Assembly: GCA_963784805.1 (NCBI GenBank)
Contig: CAWASR010000019.1
Span: 314,054-378,053 of the forward strand
From: Roseiarcus sp963784805
Lineage (GTDB): Bacteria > Pseudomonadota > Alphaproteobacteria > Rhizobiales > Beijerinckiaceae
Direction of reading: 5' to 3'
Length of the DNA: 64,000 bases
In this document: positions 7,804 to 18,828 of the stretch, one piece after another
Position numbering within the stretch: the stretch's first letter is position 1
How the letters are laid out: each line of letters opens with the position of its first letter
Translations under genes and position numbers: made by a program
Notes under the pieces: generated by a model
Database searches by the model: none
What the model saw: only the letters and a program-made list of their open reading frames with translations
What the model was told of the DNA's origin: nothing

Positions 7804-9322
7804 ATGCTGAATCCATCGATGTTTCCGCACCTGCTGACGCCCGCCGAGATGGGCGAGGCCGACCGGATGACGATATCGGGCGGAACGCCTGGCGTCGATC
7901 TGATGGAGCGGGCGGGGCTCGCGGTCGCGGACGAGGCCGCGCGGCTCGCCCGAGCGAGGGGCCGGATCGCGGTCATCTGCGGCCCTGGCAACAACGGCGG
8001 CGACGGCTTCGTCGCCGCCCGTCTGCTCGCCCGGCGCGGCTATGCGGTCGAGCTCGGTCTCCTGGGCAGTCCCGACGCATTGCGGGGCGAGGCCGCTGCG
8101 GCCGCCTCTCGATACGGGAGCCCGGTCCTGGCCGCCGCGGACATTGATCTCGAAGGCGCGGATCTCGCAGTCGACGCGCTGTTCGGAGCCGGACTCGCGC
8201 GCGAGATCGAGGGCGAGGCGCGAACGATCGTCGAGCGGGTCAACGCTTTCGCCCGGGGCGGCGGGCGCGTGCTGGCCGTCGACGTCCCGTCGGGAGTCGA
8301 CGGCGCCAGCGGCAAGATGCGCGGCGTCGCGGTCCAGGCGACCGCCAGCGTCACATTCTTCCGGTTGAAGCCCGGTCACCTGCTTCTGCCCGGGCGAGCG
8401 CTCTGCGGGGCGATCCGGCTTTTCGATATCGGCATTCCGGCGAGCGTGCTGACGCGCATCGCGCCGCAGGCCTTCGTCAATTCGCCCGCTGTCTGGCGCC
8501 ACGCGCTCGCGCGCCCGGACGCCGAGAGCCAGAAATATACGCGCGGCGCTGTCCTGGTCCTTTCCGGGCCGGCGCATCAGACTGGCGCGGCGCGGCTCGC
8601 CGCGCGGGCGGCGCTGCGCTCAGGCGCCGGAACTCGTCACGCTTGCGAGCCAGCTCGCGGCCGTCGCCGTCAACGCCGCGCATTTGACCGCGATCATGGT
8701 CGCCCCGTTTTCGGGCGTTCGCGGTTTCGAGGCTCTTATCGCTGACGAGCGGCGGCGCGCGATCGTCATCGGGCCGGGCGCTGGCGTCGGGCCCGAATTG
8801 CGCCGGCTCGCCGCCGCCGCGCTGACGCGACCGGCCGAGCGGCGGACGATCGTGATCGACGCCGACGCGCTGACGAGCTTTGCCGGCGAAGCGAGGCGGC
8901 TGGCGGCGCTGATCGCGCGCGGCGGTCATGCCGCAGTTCTGACCCCGCATGAGGGCGAGTTCGCGCGCCTGTTCGCCGACGAGGCGAGCGTGCGCGCCGA
9001 GGACGACAAGCTCACCCGCGCGAGGGCGGCGGCGCGGCTCATGGGCGCGGTCGTCTTGCTCAAGGGCGCCGACACGGTCGCAGCCGCTCCCGACGGCCGG
9101 GCGACAATTGGTTGGGACTTGCCGCCGACGCTCGCCACCGCCGGCTCCGGCGACGTGCTGGCGGGCCTCGTCGCCGGCCTCGCCGCCCAGGGCATGCCGA
9201 CCTTCGAGGCGGCCTCAGCCGCGGTCTGGCTGCACGGCGCGGCGGCGCGCCGGTTCGGCCCCGGCCTCATCGCCGAAGACCTGCCGGAGGCCCTGCCCGG
9301 CGTGCTGAGGACGCTTGGCTAA
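7804..9322 (+). pseudogene. nnr: Bifunctional NAD(P)H-hydrate epimerase/dehydratase, frameshifted
   Basis: Nnr repairs damaged NAD(P)HX. The N-terminal epimerase domain (to about residue 210) has LLTPAEMGEADR, the loop GPGNNGGDGFVAARLL and VDVPSGVDGASG. The C-terminal ADP-dependent dehydratase domain has GPGAGVG, VIDADALTSF, LTPHEGEFARLF and TAGSGDVLAG. The two halves are in different frames. The change lies near 8631, after LRSGAG, and one surplus A restores the join to LVTLASQLAAV. Both domains are otherwise well kept, so a sequencing indel is as likely as real loss. The start at 7804 is one of several possible. Confidence 0.85.
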
Positions 9323-9411
9323 AAGGCGTTCGAGACAATCCTCGGGCGTCGGGACCTGCTGGCGGCGGCGCTTCAGATATGTTTCGCCCTGACCCCCGGC
9401 GCGGGCCGCGC

Positions 9412-9654
9412 TCAATAGCGCGCGCGCACCGGCGCAGAGTAGCCGGGGCCGACGCAACGCACGCCGAGCGACCAGAGCCGGGCGTTGCTGCTCGCCGAAG
9501 GATAGGGCCCGCCGGTCAGGTTGGTTCTCAGCGCCGTCATGTTCCCGCAGTCGGCGTAAGGCAGGGCGACTGTCCGATAGGGCGGCGCGGGCGAAACGGA
9601 TTCCGCGCAGCCAGAGAGGCCCGCCAGCAGAATCGTCAGAGCGATCACGCGCAA
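9412..9654 (-). CDS. Small secreted lipoprotein, unknown function
   Basis: An 80-residue protein with a lipoprotein signal: basic MRVI, a hydrophobic core, and the lipobox LSGC at about residues 13-16, so the lipidated cysteine would lie in the envelope. The mature part has two further cysteines (DCGNM and VRCVGPG) that could form a disulfide. I chose a TTG start because GGAGGAGGGG lies six bases before it; the longer TTG start would place that purine tract inside the gene. I do not recognise the mature sequence. Confidence 0.6.
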   Translation of the reverse strand: MRVIALTILLAGLSGCAESVSPAPPYRTVALPYADCGNMTALRTNLTGGPYPSASSNARLWSLGVRCVGPGYSAPVRARY

Positions 9655-9849
9655 GGTCCACCCCTCCTCCAAATCCGCGCGGCGGCGGCCAAGAGCGGCG
9701 CCGTCGCGATCGGCCGGGAAACGCTGAGCCTCATTGCAAGTATCCAGACAATCAATTCCGGCCCCATCTGTGGTCGCAACCTAGTCGAGCCCGCTGGACT
9801 GAGGCTGACTCTCCACCACGAGCGCCTAATTCAGCGCATAGCCGACTTT

Positions 9850-9987
9850 TCAAAACACGCCGCTCACCCTGACTCCGGTAAGCGCAACTCCCTTGATGAT
9901 AACGAGAGCGATCATGCCTGTAAGCACCGCGTATTCCGCCGCGGTGGCGCCCAACTCATTGCAAAAAAAATATCCTATGCGCTTCAT
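9850..9987 (-). CDS. Short Flp-type pilin (45 residues)
   Basis: The peptide starts MKRIGYFFCNELGATAAEYA and continues with a hydrophobic helix VLTGMIALVIIKGVALTG before the stop. This matches Flp/Fap prepilins: a short basic leader, cleavage after the glycine of the LGATAAEY region, glutamate-tyrosine at positions 5-6 of the mature chain, then one membrane helix. Flp pilins are exported and polymerised by the Tad system. No tad, cpa or prepilin peptidase gene lies in this window, so it is an orphan copy. The Cys at position 9 of the leader is unusual. Confidence 0.65.
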   Translation of the reverse strand: MKRIGYFFCNELGATAAEYAVLTGMIALVIIKGVALTGVRVSGVF

Positions 9988-10283
9988 GATCCCATCCGAT
10001 ACTTCACAATTGTACCGATCATTGTGAAAAGCATGGCCTCATGAGGTAAACGGCCTATTAAGGATTGCGCGGTTGATCTTGGAGGCGAACGTTTTCGGAA
10101 TCGGCTCTCGCCCGAAACCCTTCCAGCGACGCGAGCGCCCGCGACGTCGAGCAAGCGGCCCAGGGCCGGCGGGTCGATTCCGCCTCCACCAATGTGTTAG
10201 TTGCCGTAAGAGCGCCGAGAGCGCATTTTACTTTCGCCGCTCCGAATGCTTGTCCCCATTGGCATTTTTGGCGCGCTGAAAAT

Positions 10284-10314
10284 GCCCCGCGCCGGAGCCC
10301 CCCGGACGCGGGGC
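10284..10314 (-). terminator. Probable intrinsic terminator after the glucoamylase gene
   Basis: GCCCCGCG at 10284-10291 pairs with CGCGGGGC at 10307-10314. On the minus strand the stem is followed by ATTTTC. It lies about 195 bases downstream of the GH15 stop codon. The stem is GC-rich but the U tract is weak. Confidence 0.45.
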
Positions 10315-10508
10315 AATTTCTTTGCGGCTGGCGGCGAAATTCAGAATAGCCAGCGTATGTGAAGCCGTTGGGCCGAGTCGGCGTCGGCGCGCTTCCGCTT
10401 GGCGTCGCCCGGTTCGCAGCGGCGAATCGCGACCCTGCAGCATGATGCGATTTCGTGGAAACGCGGGATTTTTGCGAAAAACCGGCATCCCCTTATTCGC
10501 ATCCCGCT

Positions 10509-12890
10509 TCAGCTCACGACCGCGACTTCGTGGTTGCGGCCGAGCCATGCCCCGGAAGCCTGGTCGCGCCAGGTGAACACGACGCTTTGGCCGGCCGCCA
10601 TGCCCGCGGTGGGGATTTCCGCCACATGCAGGCCGATGCCGGTGTCGCGGGTGGGCGTCTCGGCTTGCGTGCGCCATCCGTCGCCGGTGTGCAGCACGAT
10701 CGCCGCCTGAGGAAGATCGAGGCGCAGCGCTTGCCCCGCCGGAATTCGCGCGACCGGGCAGTCGGGGCGCCAGGGGCGGCAGCGGGCGCGCCGCTTCCCC
10801 GTGGCGTAGCGCCGGACCGTATGCGGCGGCATGTCGAACACGGCGCCGTCGTCCAGCGAGCGCAACAGTTTGACGTATTCGGCATGGGCCCAGACCAGCG
10901 GCATCGCCGAGCCGGACGGCTCGCCGGGCGCAAGCTCCCGGTCCGGAATCGGCGGGCCGTCCCACACCTGTTCGGGAAACAGCCCGCCCGGGCTCGTCTG
11001 GGCCTCGATCGTGGCCAGCAGCGCCTCGGCCTCCGGCCGCCGTCCCGCCGCCAGCGCATAGTGGGCGCGCTCGCCGGCCAGCAAGGGCCACGCGCGGCCG
11101 ATGCCGACGCCGTCGAACGGCCGTCCGTCGGCCTTTTCGCCGTAGCCGTCGAGGTTGTAGCGGCGCCAGCCGGGTCCCTGCGGCAGGTCCACCTTCAACA
11201 GACGGTCGATCACCTTGATTGTATCGAGGATGCGCGGGTCGTCCGGCGCCCGCAGGCCAAACCGCACCAGCGCCAGCGCGTCCGTGCTGACGAGGGCGTC
11301 GGCGGAGACCGAGCCGGTTCCGGCCTCATGATTGCGCACCTGGACTTGCGCGTGAACGTCAGGGCCTTCGGTCTTCGGCGATTCCGGCGCGATCCGGATG
11401 TAGTAGCCCGACACGCCGGCTTCGCGGGCGAGCGGCGTATCCACGACATAAAGCCAGTCCTCGATCTGCTCGTTCCAGGCGTCGGCGGTGTCGCGAAGAA
11501 GGTCAGGCAGTTCCTCGACTTCGCAGACCTCGGCCATTTCGGCGGCGCCGAGCAGCGCCGCCACAGCGACCGCCAGCGTGAACGGCGTGTAGCCGGCGTT
11601 CTCTTCCCATCGATCCTGCTTCGTGCGCGGCCCGTTGCGCAGCACGAACCCCGCCGCCTGGCGAGCCATCGGCCAGAAGGCTGGAATGTCCGGGCGCCGC
11701 AGGACGCCCGCGCGCCACGCCATGTCCAACAGCAACATTGGAAAGGCGCATTCGTCCAGCTGCACGCCTCTCCAGAACGGCGTTCCATCGAGCCAACAGT
11801 TTTGCGGCCAGGATCCGTCGGCTTCCTGGGTCGTGCGCAGGTAGCGCAGGATGCGCCGAACCGCGGTATCCGCGCCGCAGGCCAGAAGAGCGCCCGCCGT
11901 CTCGCACAGATCGCGCGGCCAGACGAGGTGGTAGCCGCCCAGATCGTCGTCGCCCTTGCTCGATCCCCAGGGGATCGAAAGACTGGCGATGAGGCCGCCG
12001 GGAAACGTCGGGGTCTCGTGGCTGTGCAGGATGGCGGTGCTGACCCGATAGAGGTTGTGACCCCGCGCGCGCCGCTCCAGCGAGCGCAGGCCGGCCTGCC
12101 AGGAACGCCAGCCGGAGGCGTAATCGTTGAGGATCGCCTCAAAAGGCGTCTGCACCGACCCCAGCGCGTGGAAGGCGGCCTCGGCCGACGTGCGGCCGAA
12201 GCCGAGCGCCAGCACCGAGGCGCCGTCGGCGCCTGCCGCCAGTTCGGCCGTCAAGGCCACATTGCCGTCGGAGGCTCGGTCGAATTGCTCGGCGAGCCGG
12301 AAGTCGCGCGAAAGCTGCCGCCATCCGTCCGACGCGCCGACGAAGCCGACCGAACTGGCGAGAAACGGCCGGTCGGCGGCCATGGCCAGATGGGCGCCGT
12401 CGCCCTCGGCGAACAGCATGTCGCGGCCTTTGTAGCGGTCGCGCCAGCCATTGTTGTGGGCGCCGCCATTGACCAGATGCGGCGCCAGCAGCGCGAACAG
12501 ACGCAGACCCGAGCCGGCCAGATCCTCGAGCCTGATATGCTGGAGCACCGTGTCGCTGCGCGGATCGGCGATGACCCGCTTGACAATGCGGAACCGGCCG
12601 CCCCGATGGGTGCTGGTCAGCAGGAACGCCGGGACGCCGTCTTCCAGCGACTCCACGACGAACGCGCATTCGCGCTTCTCCTCGGCGAAAAAGCCGTGAC
12701 CGTCGGTGACGATCAGCCCGAGGTCGCGGATGCAGGCCTGGTCAACGCGCGGGTAGTAGACTTCGTTGAGGATTCCGTGGCTGATGGTGAACCACACCCG
12801 GCTGGTGTCCGACAGCGCGGCGCCGACCCCGCTCTTGGCGCTCGAGGTCCAGCGCGCCGCCCCCCCTGGCCAGCCAGGCGCATCCGCCAT
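10509..12890 (-). CDS. GH15 glucoamylase/glucodextranase-type glycoside hydrolase
   Basis: A protein of about 793 residues that removes glucose from the ends of alpha-glucans. The N-terminal beta-sandwich domain contains SRVWFTISHGILNEVYYPRVD, and the (alpha/alpha)6 catalytic domain follows with YHLVWPRDLCETAGALL. Likely catalytic acids are in LDECAFPMLLLD and LFPEQVWDGPP, by analogy with glucodextranase. No clear signal peptide is seen, so a cytoplasmic role in glycogen turnover is plausible. The ATG at 12890 has GAGGA eight bases upstream and is preferred over a GTG further out. It is followed upstream in the same direction by pgi, which would take the product into glycolysis. Confidence 0.9.
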   Translation of the reverse strand: MADAPGWPGGAARWTSSAKSGVGAALSDTSRVWFTISHGILNEVYYPRVDQACIRDLGLIVTDGHGFFAEEKRECAFVVESLEDGVPAFLLTSTHRGGRFRIVKRVIADPRSDTVLQHIRLEDLAGSGLRLFALLAPHLVNGGAHNNGWRDRYKGRDMLFAEGDGAHLAMAADRPFLASSVGFVGASDGWRQLSRDFRLAEQFDRASDGNVALTAELAAGADGASVLALGFGRTSAEAAFHALGSVQTPFEAILNDYASGWRSWQAGLRSLERRARGHNLYRVSTAILHSHETPTFPGGLIASLSIPWGSSKGDDDLGGYHLVWPRDLCETAGALLACGADTAVRRILRYLRTTQEADGSWPQNCWLDGTPFWRGVQLDECAFPMLLLDMAWRAGVLRRPDIPAFWPMARQAAGFVLRNGPRTKQDRWEENAGYTPFTLAVAVAALLGAAEMAEVCEVEELPDLLRDTADAWNEQIEDWLYVVDTPLAREAGVSGYYIRIAPESPKTEGPDVHAQVQVRNHEAGTGSVSADALVSTDALALVRFGLRAPDDPRILDTIKVIDRLLKVDLPQGPGWRRYNLDGYGEKADGRPFDGVGIGRAWPLLAGERAHYALAAGRRPEAEALLATIEAQTSPGGLFPEQVWDGPPIPDRELAPGEPSGSAMPLVWAHAEYVKLLRSLDDGAVFDMPPHTVRRYATGKRRARCRPWRPDCPVARIPAGQALRLDLPQAAIVLHTGDGWRTQAETPTRDTGIGLHVAEIPTAGMAAGQSVVFTWRDQASGAWLGRNHEVAVVS

Positions 12891-13008
12891 TGTCGCATTC
12901 CTCGATCGGTCCACCGGCCTTGCGGCCGCCGGCGCAGCTAAACGCGGGCGACAGCCGGCGGCAAGCCCCGGCGCCCATCGAGCGTGAGCGCGGCGGCCGG
13001 CGCCGAAT

Positions 13009-14649
<1,641 letters not shown>

Positions 14650-14787
14650 TGTCGTGCCTCCGGCTCTTCAGGCCAGCGCCTGGGAAATTGGCGCCGGTTG
14701 CTTTACCCAGGGGGGAACGGGATTACAGGCCAGCATAGCGCGAGCGAAGCGAGAGCGCCAAGCCATAGGGATTGTCGGCCGCGTCCG

Positions 14788-14939
14788 ATTACGGTGATGG
14801 GTGGACGGCGCCCCGAACGGCATCGACTGTGCCAAGATGGTCGTTGTCACCAACCCATCTGAAGGGAAGCCGTCCATGGGCAAGTCTATCCAGAATTTGA
14901 CTTCTGTCACGCGCGTTGGGCTCGATCTGGCGAAGAACG
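14788..14939 (+). mobile_element. IS110-family left-end fragment
   Basis: The fragment begins with GATTACGGTGATGGG and holds the untranslated leader and first 21 or so codons of an IS110-type transposase (start MGKSIQNLTSVTRVGLDLAK). It breaks off just after the first DEDD motif aspartate. It is nearly identical to the longer minus-strand remnant at 60542-60930 and related to the complete element at 51.5-52.9 kb. No function is expected from the peptide. Confidence 0.75.
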
Positions 14940-15014
14940 GAATTGGCGCAGGGATCAAATTTCAATATTTTGCATCTATGCGGCCGGGATCGAAAATAGG
15001 TTGATTGATCCTGC

Positions 15015-15441
15015 ATGCCGCACAAACATAACGCCGCCCGCCGCCATCACATCGGTAAGATGAAGTTTAAAGTGACAAACTGGGCGGAGTATGAGGCGCG
15101 CCTTCGCCGCCGTGGCAGTTTAACCCTTTGGGTGACGCCGGAAGCGCTGGCGGGTTGGGCAGCCCAACGCCCAAGCGTCCTGCCAGAGAGACGACCACAT
15201 CGCATCCATGCAGATAGACGGCCGGCTCAAATGGCAGGCATCTACCGGCTATGGCAAACGAGCTTTGGTTGAAACCGCGATGGGTCGATACAAGGGCGTC
15301 ATTGGGCCGCGGTTGCGTGCCCGTTCATTCCACGCGCAGCAGACAGAGGCTGCGATCGGCGTAACCATTTTGAACCGAATGCTTGCCTGCGGACGCCCGA
15401 AATCCGTTCGTTGCCAAGCCTCGACGGGAGCAACCAAATAA
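15015..15441 (+). pseudogene. Deleted IS5-type transposase
   Basis: The first frame gives an N-terminal transposase segment (MPHKHNAARRHHIGKMKFKV, then NWAEYEARLRRRGSLTLWVT). A second frame from about 15208 gives the C-terminal segment (WQASTGYGKRALVETAMGRY, then KGVIGPRLRARSFHAQQTEA). The catalytic middle with the DDE acids is missing and the frames do not match, so it is inactive. It follows the IS110 fragment and marks the left edge of the catabolic island. Confidence 0.75.
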
Positions 15442-15612
15442 GCGGGCCCATCAAAGACCAAATTCCGCACATTTCCTGATCCCCGCGCCAACGCCCTACT
15501 GAAGGCGACGCGAACGAGCGCTTCCTGACGCGATGTCGCTCAACGGGAGTTCTTTGCAATCGACGGAGCGCCGCAATCGGTCCGACACGGCGCCGACGAC
15601 CGATCCGGCCCA

Positions 15613-16404
15613 TCAAGCGTCCAAGAACGCGACGGCGCGGATGAAGCCGGCCGAGCCCTTCTCGATCTTGTATGGGAAGCATGAGATCCAGAAGCCGTCG
15701 GCGGGAAGTTGGTCGAGGTTGGATAGTTTCTCCATCTGTCCGTAGCCGATGTCGCGGCCTGCTTTATGGCCTTCCCAGATGATCCGAGCGTCGCCACTGT
15801 CTGCAAAACGCTGCCGGGTGAATGAGAACGGCGCATCCCAGCTCCAAGCGTCGGTGCCGACAACCCGGACGCCCTGCTCAAGCAGGTAAAGTGTCGCCTC
15901 CCGTCCCATGCCGCAGCCGGCGTCGACGTAGCCCAGCTGCCCGTACTTGGCGCCCGCCGCGGTATTGACGACGACGATGTCGAGGGGCTTGAGCGCGTGA
16001 CCGATGCGGTCAAGTTCGTCCGCCACGTCTTTGGCGGTCGCGACATAGCCATCCGGCCGACTACGGAAGTCGAGCTTCACCCCCGGCTGGAAGCACCATT
16101 CGAGCGGCAACTGCTCGATCGTCATGGCAGGCTTGCCGCGGTCCTGCGTCGAGGCGTAGTGCCACGGCGCGTCAATGTGGGTGCCATTGTGGGCGGTTAC
16201 GCGCAGGCGTTCAACGCCCCAGGCTTCGCCGTCAGGCAGATCGTCCGCCTTGAGCCCAGGAAACATACGCAGCATTTCGCTGAGGCCTTGCTTGTGGTCC
16301 GCATATTCGATTTGCGGCCCCAGGCCGGGCGGGTCGGTGTGAGGATTGTTGGAGAGAACGACGGAGAGGTCGAGCAGGCGGAATTTCGGGAATGCGAGGG
16401 TCAT
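15613..16404 (-). CDS. Cyclase-family (kynurenine-formamidase-like) metal hydrolase
   Basis: A 263-residue protein of the PF04199 cyclase family, which includes kynurenine formamidase and isatin hydrolase. The metal-binding signature is HNGTHIDAPWH (about residues 68-78), and the C-terminal QLPADGFWISCFPYKIEKGS is family-like. Family members hydrolyse amide or lactone bonds, so a late step after ring opening is plausible. ATG at 16404 overlaps the upstream gene by four bases. It is the last gene of the catabolic cluster. The substrate is unknown. Confidence 0.8.
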   Translation of the reverse strand: MTLAFPKFRLLDLSVVLSNNPHTDPPGLGPQIEYADHKQGLSEMLRMFPGLKADDLPDGEAWGVERLRVTAHNGTHIDAPWHYASTQDRGKPAMTIEQLPLEWCFQPGVKLDFRSRPDGYVATAKDVADELDRIGHALKPLDIVVVNTAAGAKYGQLGYVDAGCGMGREATLYLLEQGVRVVGTDAWSWDAPFSFTRQRFADSGDARIIWEGHKAGRDIGYGQMEKLSNLDQLPADGFWISCFPYKIEKGSAGFIRAVAFLDA

Positions 16405-17321
16405 GGCGCCAAGGCCTCCTTGACAAGCTTTGTCGGCGTACCGTCGTGGGCAAAGCCGAGGGCCTCTTCCTTTGCGGTCGCCAGTTCCGGAAAGCGGCCA
16501 AACAGCGCTTCGATGCGCCGGTCTGGATTGAACGAAATGAGCGCCCGGCGATCGGGCCCGAAAAGATCGGAAAGTGCATCGACGATCTCGGCGACAGACA
16601 ATCGAAGAGCGGGAAGCTGAAGCTCGCCGCAGACGTCGATCGAGGCTGCTCTGGCTAAATTGCCGGCAGCGCAGCTTACCGACATCCACCATGCGGTGGC
16701 CTGCTCGGAGACCGGGCAGACGTATGGCTCAGCCGCCGCATAGGCCCGCGGTAGTTCGCTCATGAAGGCCGAGCCGAAGCCGGTCGCTTTTCCGTGTCGC
16801 GCGATGAGGCCTGGAAGACGCAGCGCTATTCCTGAAAGGCCACCCCTCCGTGAATGGTCTGCGAGGGCCAGCTCCGCCATCCGCTTGTGGGCGCCGTACG
16901 TGCTCGTTGGCCGGGTCGGACTGTGGCCGCCGATCGACTGTCCGTCCATGTCGCCGTAGACTGCGACGCTGCTCGCGTAAACAACCCGCGGCCTGCAGTC
17001 AGACGCAGCCAGACGCTCGAACAGATTAAGCGTCGCGTCGAGATTGACGCGCCGGCCCAGGGCGGGCTCGCGTTCAGCGAGAGCGCCGGGGACACTCGCA
17101 AGATGATAGACGATGTCAAAATCCTGAAGCCCGGCCTTTTCTATCACTTCGCGATCGTCGATAGCGCCTGACAACCAGGAGATCTGACCGGATGCGGCGA
17201 CTTCGGACGAGGGGACGATCATGTCCAGCGCCGTGATCCGGACGTCCGGCGAGCGCGAGGCAAGAGTGCGAAGGAGCGCCCGACCGAGGAAGCCCGCACC
17301 GCCAGTAACAAGAACGCGCAT
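16401..17321 (-). CDS. NAD-dependent epimerase/dehydratase (extended SDR, DenD-like)
   Basis: A 306-residue extended short-chain dehydrogenase. The Rossmann motif is TGGAGFLGRALL at the start, the catalytic tyrosine lies in STYGAHKRMAE, with the serine in VVYASSVAVYGD. The end of the sequence resembles D-erythronate dehydrogenase and similar sugar-acid oxidoreductases, but substrate cannot be assigned. It overlaps the cyclase gene by four bases and begins directly after the stop of an SDR fragment. In this cluster it may oxidise an aliphatic product of ring cleavage. Confidence 0.8.
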   Translation of the reverse strand: MRVLVTGGAGFLGRALLRTLASRSPDVRITALDMIVPSSEVAASGQISWLSGAIDDREVIEKAGLQDFDIVYHLASVPGALAEREPALGRRVNLDATLNLFERLAASDCRPRVVYASSVAVYGDMDGQSIGGHSPTRPTSTYGAHKRMAELALADHSRRGGLSGIALRLPGLIARHGKATGFGSAFMSELPRAYAAAEPYVCPVSEQATAWWMSVSCAAGNLARAASIDVCGELQLPALRLSVAEIVDALSDLFGPDRRALISFNPDRRIEALFGRFPELATAKEEALGFAHDGTPTKLVKEALAP

Positions 17322-17616
17322 TCAGTCTCCGATCAGTGTTCCGCCATCCACGACAAGTGTCTGGCCGGTGATGAACGCCCCCGGCGGGGGAGGCGAGAAA
17401 GACGACGGCGACCGGCACCTCCTTTGGGTCGCCAAGGCCTCCAAGAGGAGTTCGCGCGAGTCTATGCCTCAGCGCGTCGGGGCTCTTCTTCAAGGGTTCG
17501 GCGAAGGCGGTGTCGATGACGCCCCGCGCGATCGCGTTGGCCCGAACATTTGCAAGCGGGTTCAACTGGCGCTCCATGCAGGTTTCGCAGCGCGTCTTAT
17601 CGCGCGGTGACGCCAA
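17322..17616 (-). pseudogene. C-terminal fragment of a classical SDR, frameshifted
   Basis: The fragment reads NVRANAIARGVIDTAFAEPL, then RTPLGGLGDPKEVPVAVVFL. After a frame change near 17390 it continues GAFITGQTLVVDGGTLIGD to a stop. This is the conserved end of FabG-like dehydrogenases. The cofactor-binding N-terminus and the catalytic Ser-Tyr-Lys are missing, so it is a remnant. It overlaps the truncated FAD fragment upstream, suggesting one deletion fused two former genes. Confidence 0.75.
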
Positions 17617-17815
17617 GATCGGTAATATCTACGCCCATTTTTCGCAGACACATGAGAACCGACGTATTGAGCAGAATCGCTCCGCCGACCGGCTCGATTG
17701 TCGCGTTTCGCTCTAGCACACGGACGTCATAGCCTTTGTTGCGCAGCGCCAGCCCCGCCGCCAATCCGCCGGGATCCGCGCCGATGACGGCAACCCTTTT
17801 TTCAAATCCTCCCAT
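17597..17815 (-). pseudogene. N-terminal fragment of an FAD-dependent monooxygenase
   Basis: About 72 residues of an aromatic-hydroxylase N-terminus: VAVIGADPGGLAAGLALRNK, then DVRVLERNATIEPVGGAILL. The dinucleotide motif reads GADPGG, where an aspartate replaces the usual glycine. The protein stops after about 72 residues, and the rest of the FAD and substrate domains is missing. It starts next to the fumarylacetoacetase-like gene stop and runs into the SDR fragment. It is a decayed second hydroxylase of the cluster. Confidence 0.75.
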
Positions 17816-17817
17816 TG

Positions 17818-18828
17818 TCAAACACGATTCTCTCCAATCTTTGAGGTTTGAGGGCCAACCACTCTCTGGTCGATGCGTCCGAACGGTCCTGGGCGCCCAT
17901 CGGCGAAGCGCGCCTCCATCTCGACCCGATCGCCGAACATGAGGAACGGCGTGCGCGCCTCTCCAAGGTCCAGCTTCTCGATCACGCGCTTCTCAGCGAG
18001 GCAACTCGACCCCGCCGCCCTGTCCTTGTTCGAGACCGTTCCGGAGCCAATGATAGTTCCCGCCCGCAGGCGGCGGGTGCGCGCGGCGTGAGCAATCAGG
18101 TCTTGAAAGGAGAACGCCATCTCGGCCCCGGACGCGCCGCCGATGCGTTCGCCGTTTCGCGCGACGTGCAGGTTGAGGCCGACGCGGCCGTCGCGCCAGG
18201 CCGAGCCAAGCTCGTCCGGCGTCACGGCGATCGGCGCGAAGCTCGTCGTGGGCTTGGCCTGCAGAAACCCGAAGCCGCGCGGCATTTCGTAGGCGCCGAT
18301 CGCGCGCAGGCTCCAGTCATTGATCTGAACGACGAGGCGGATGCAATTCGCCGCGGCTTGCGCGGATGTCCCCATCGGAACCTCGTCGACGATCACTCCG
18401 AACTCGCCCTCGAAGTCGATCCCGTCCACCTCGCTAACGAACGGGGTGTCAGCACAAGGTCCCAGAAAGTCGTCGCTTGCGCCCTGGTACATGACCGGGA
18501 TCGTGTCGAAGTCTGGGATTGGCGGGGTGTTGAACGCCCGTTCCATCAGGCGCCCGTGATTCAGGAAGGCCGATCCGTCGCACCACTGCGGCGCGCGAGG
18601 GAGCGGCGCCAGGCACAGCCGCGGTTCGAAGACGACGGCGACCGGCGAATGGTTGGCGTCGAGGTCCTCGGATAGACGCTTCAGTGGCGCTTCCACCTCG
18701 CGCCAGTTCTGAAGCGCGCTAAGCAGGCTCGGGGTGATCGCCGAGGCGTCGACGGCGCGGGCATGGTCGCTGGAGACAACGTACAATCGCCCGTCGGTCG
18801 AACCGTCGTCGTAGGTGGCAAACTTCAT
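17818..18828 (-). CDS. Fumarylacetoacetate hydrolase-family protein
   Basis: A 336-residue FAH-superfamily enzyme. The metal site is visible as VDGIDFEGEFGVIVDEVPMG (Glu-x-Glu), followed by INDWSLRAI, QAKPTTSFAPIAVTPDELG and the glycine-rich GTIIGSGTVSNKD. The fold cleaves C-C bonds in beta-diketo acids such as fumarylpyruvate or fumarylacetoacetate. The longer N-terminal domain is closer to true fumarylacetoacetases than to the short hydratases. The start codon overlaps the cupin gene stop as TGATG. I infer it cleaves the ring-opened intermediate of this cluster. Confidence 0.87.
   Translation of the reverse strand: MKFATYDDGSTDGRLYVVSSDHARAVDASAITPSLLSALQNWREVEAPLKRLSEDLDANHSPVAVVFEPRLCLAPLPRAPQWCDGSAFLNHGRLMERAFNTPPIPDFDTIPVMYQGASDDFLGPCADTPFVSEVDGIDFEGEFGVIVDEVPMGTSAQAAANCIRLVVQINDWSLRAIGAYEMPRGFGFLQAKPTTSFAPIAVTPDELGSAWRDGRVGLNLHVARNGERIGGASGAEMAFSFQDLIAHAARTRRLRAGTIIGSGTVSNKDRAAGSSCLAEKRVIEKLDLGEARTPFLMFGDRVEMEARFADGRPGPFGRIDQRVVGPQTSKIGENRV

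Noticed and set aside
10455..12941. A long plus-strand frame opposite the GH15 gene
   Set aside because: No recognisable domain; the minus-strand GH15 protein has clear family motifs.
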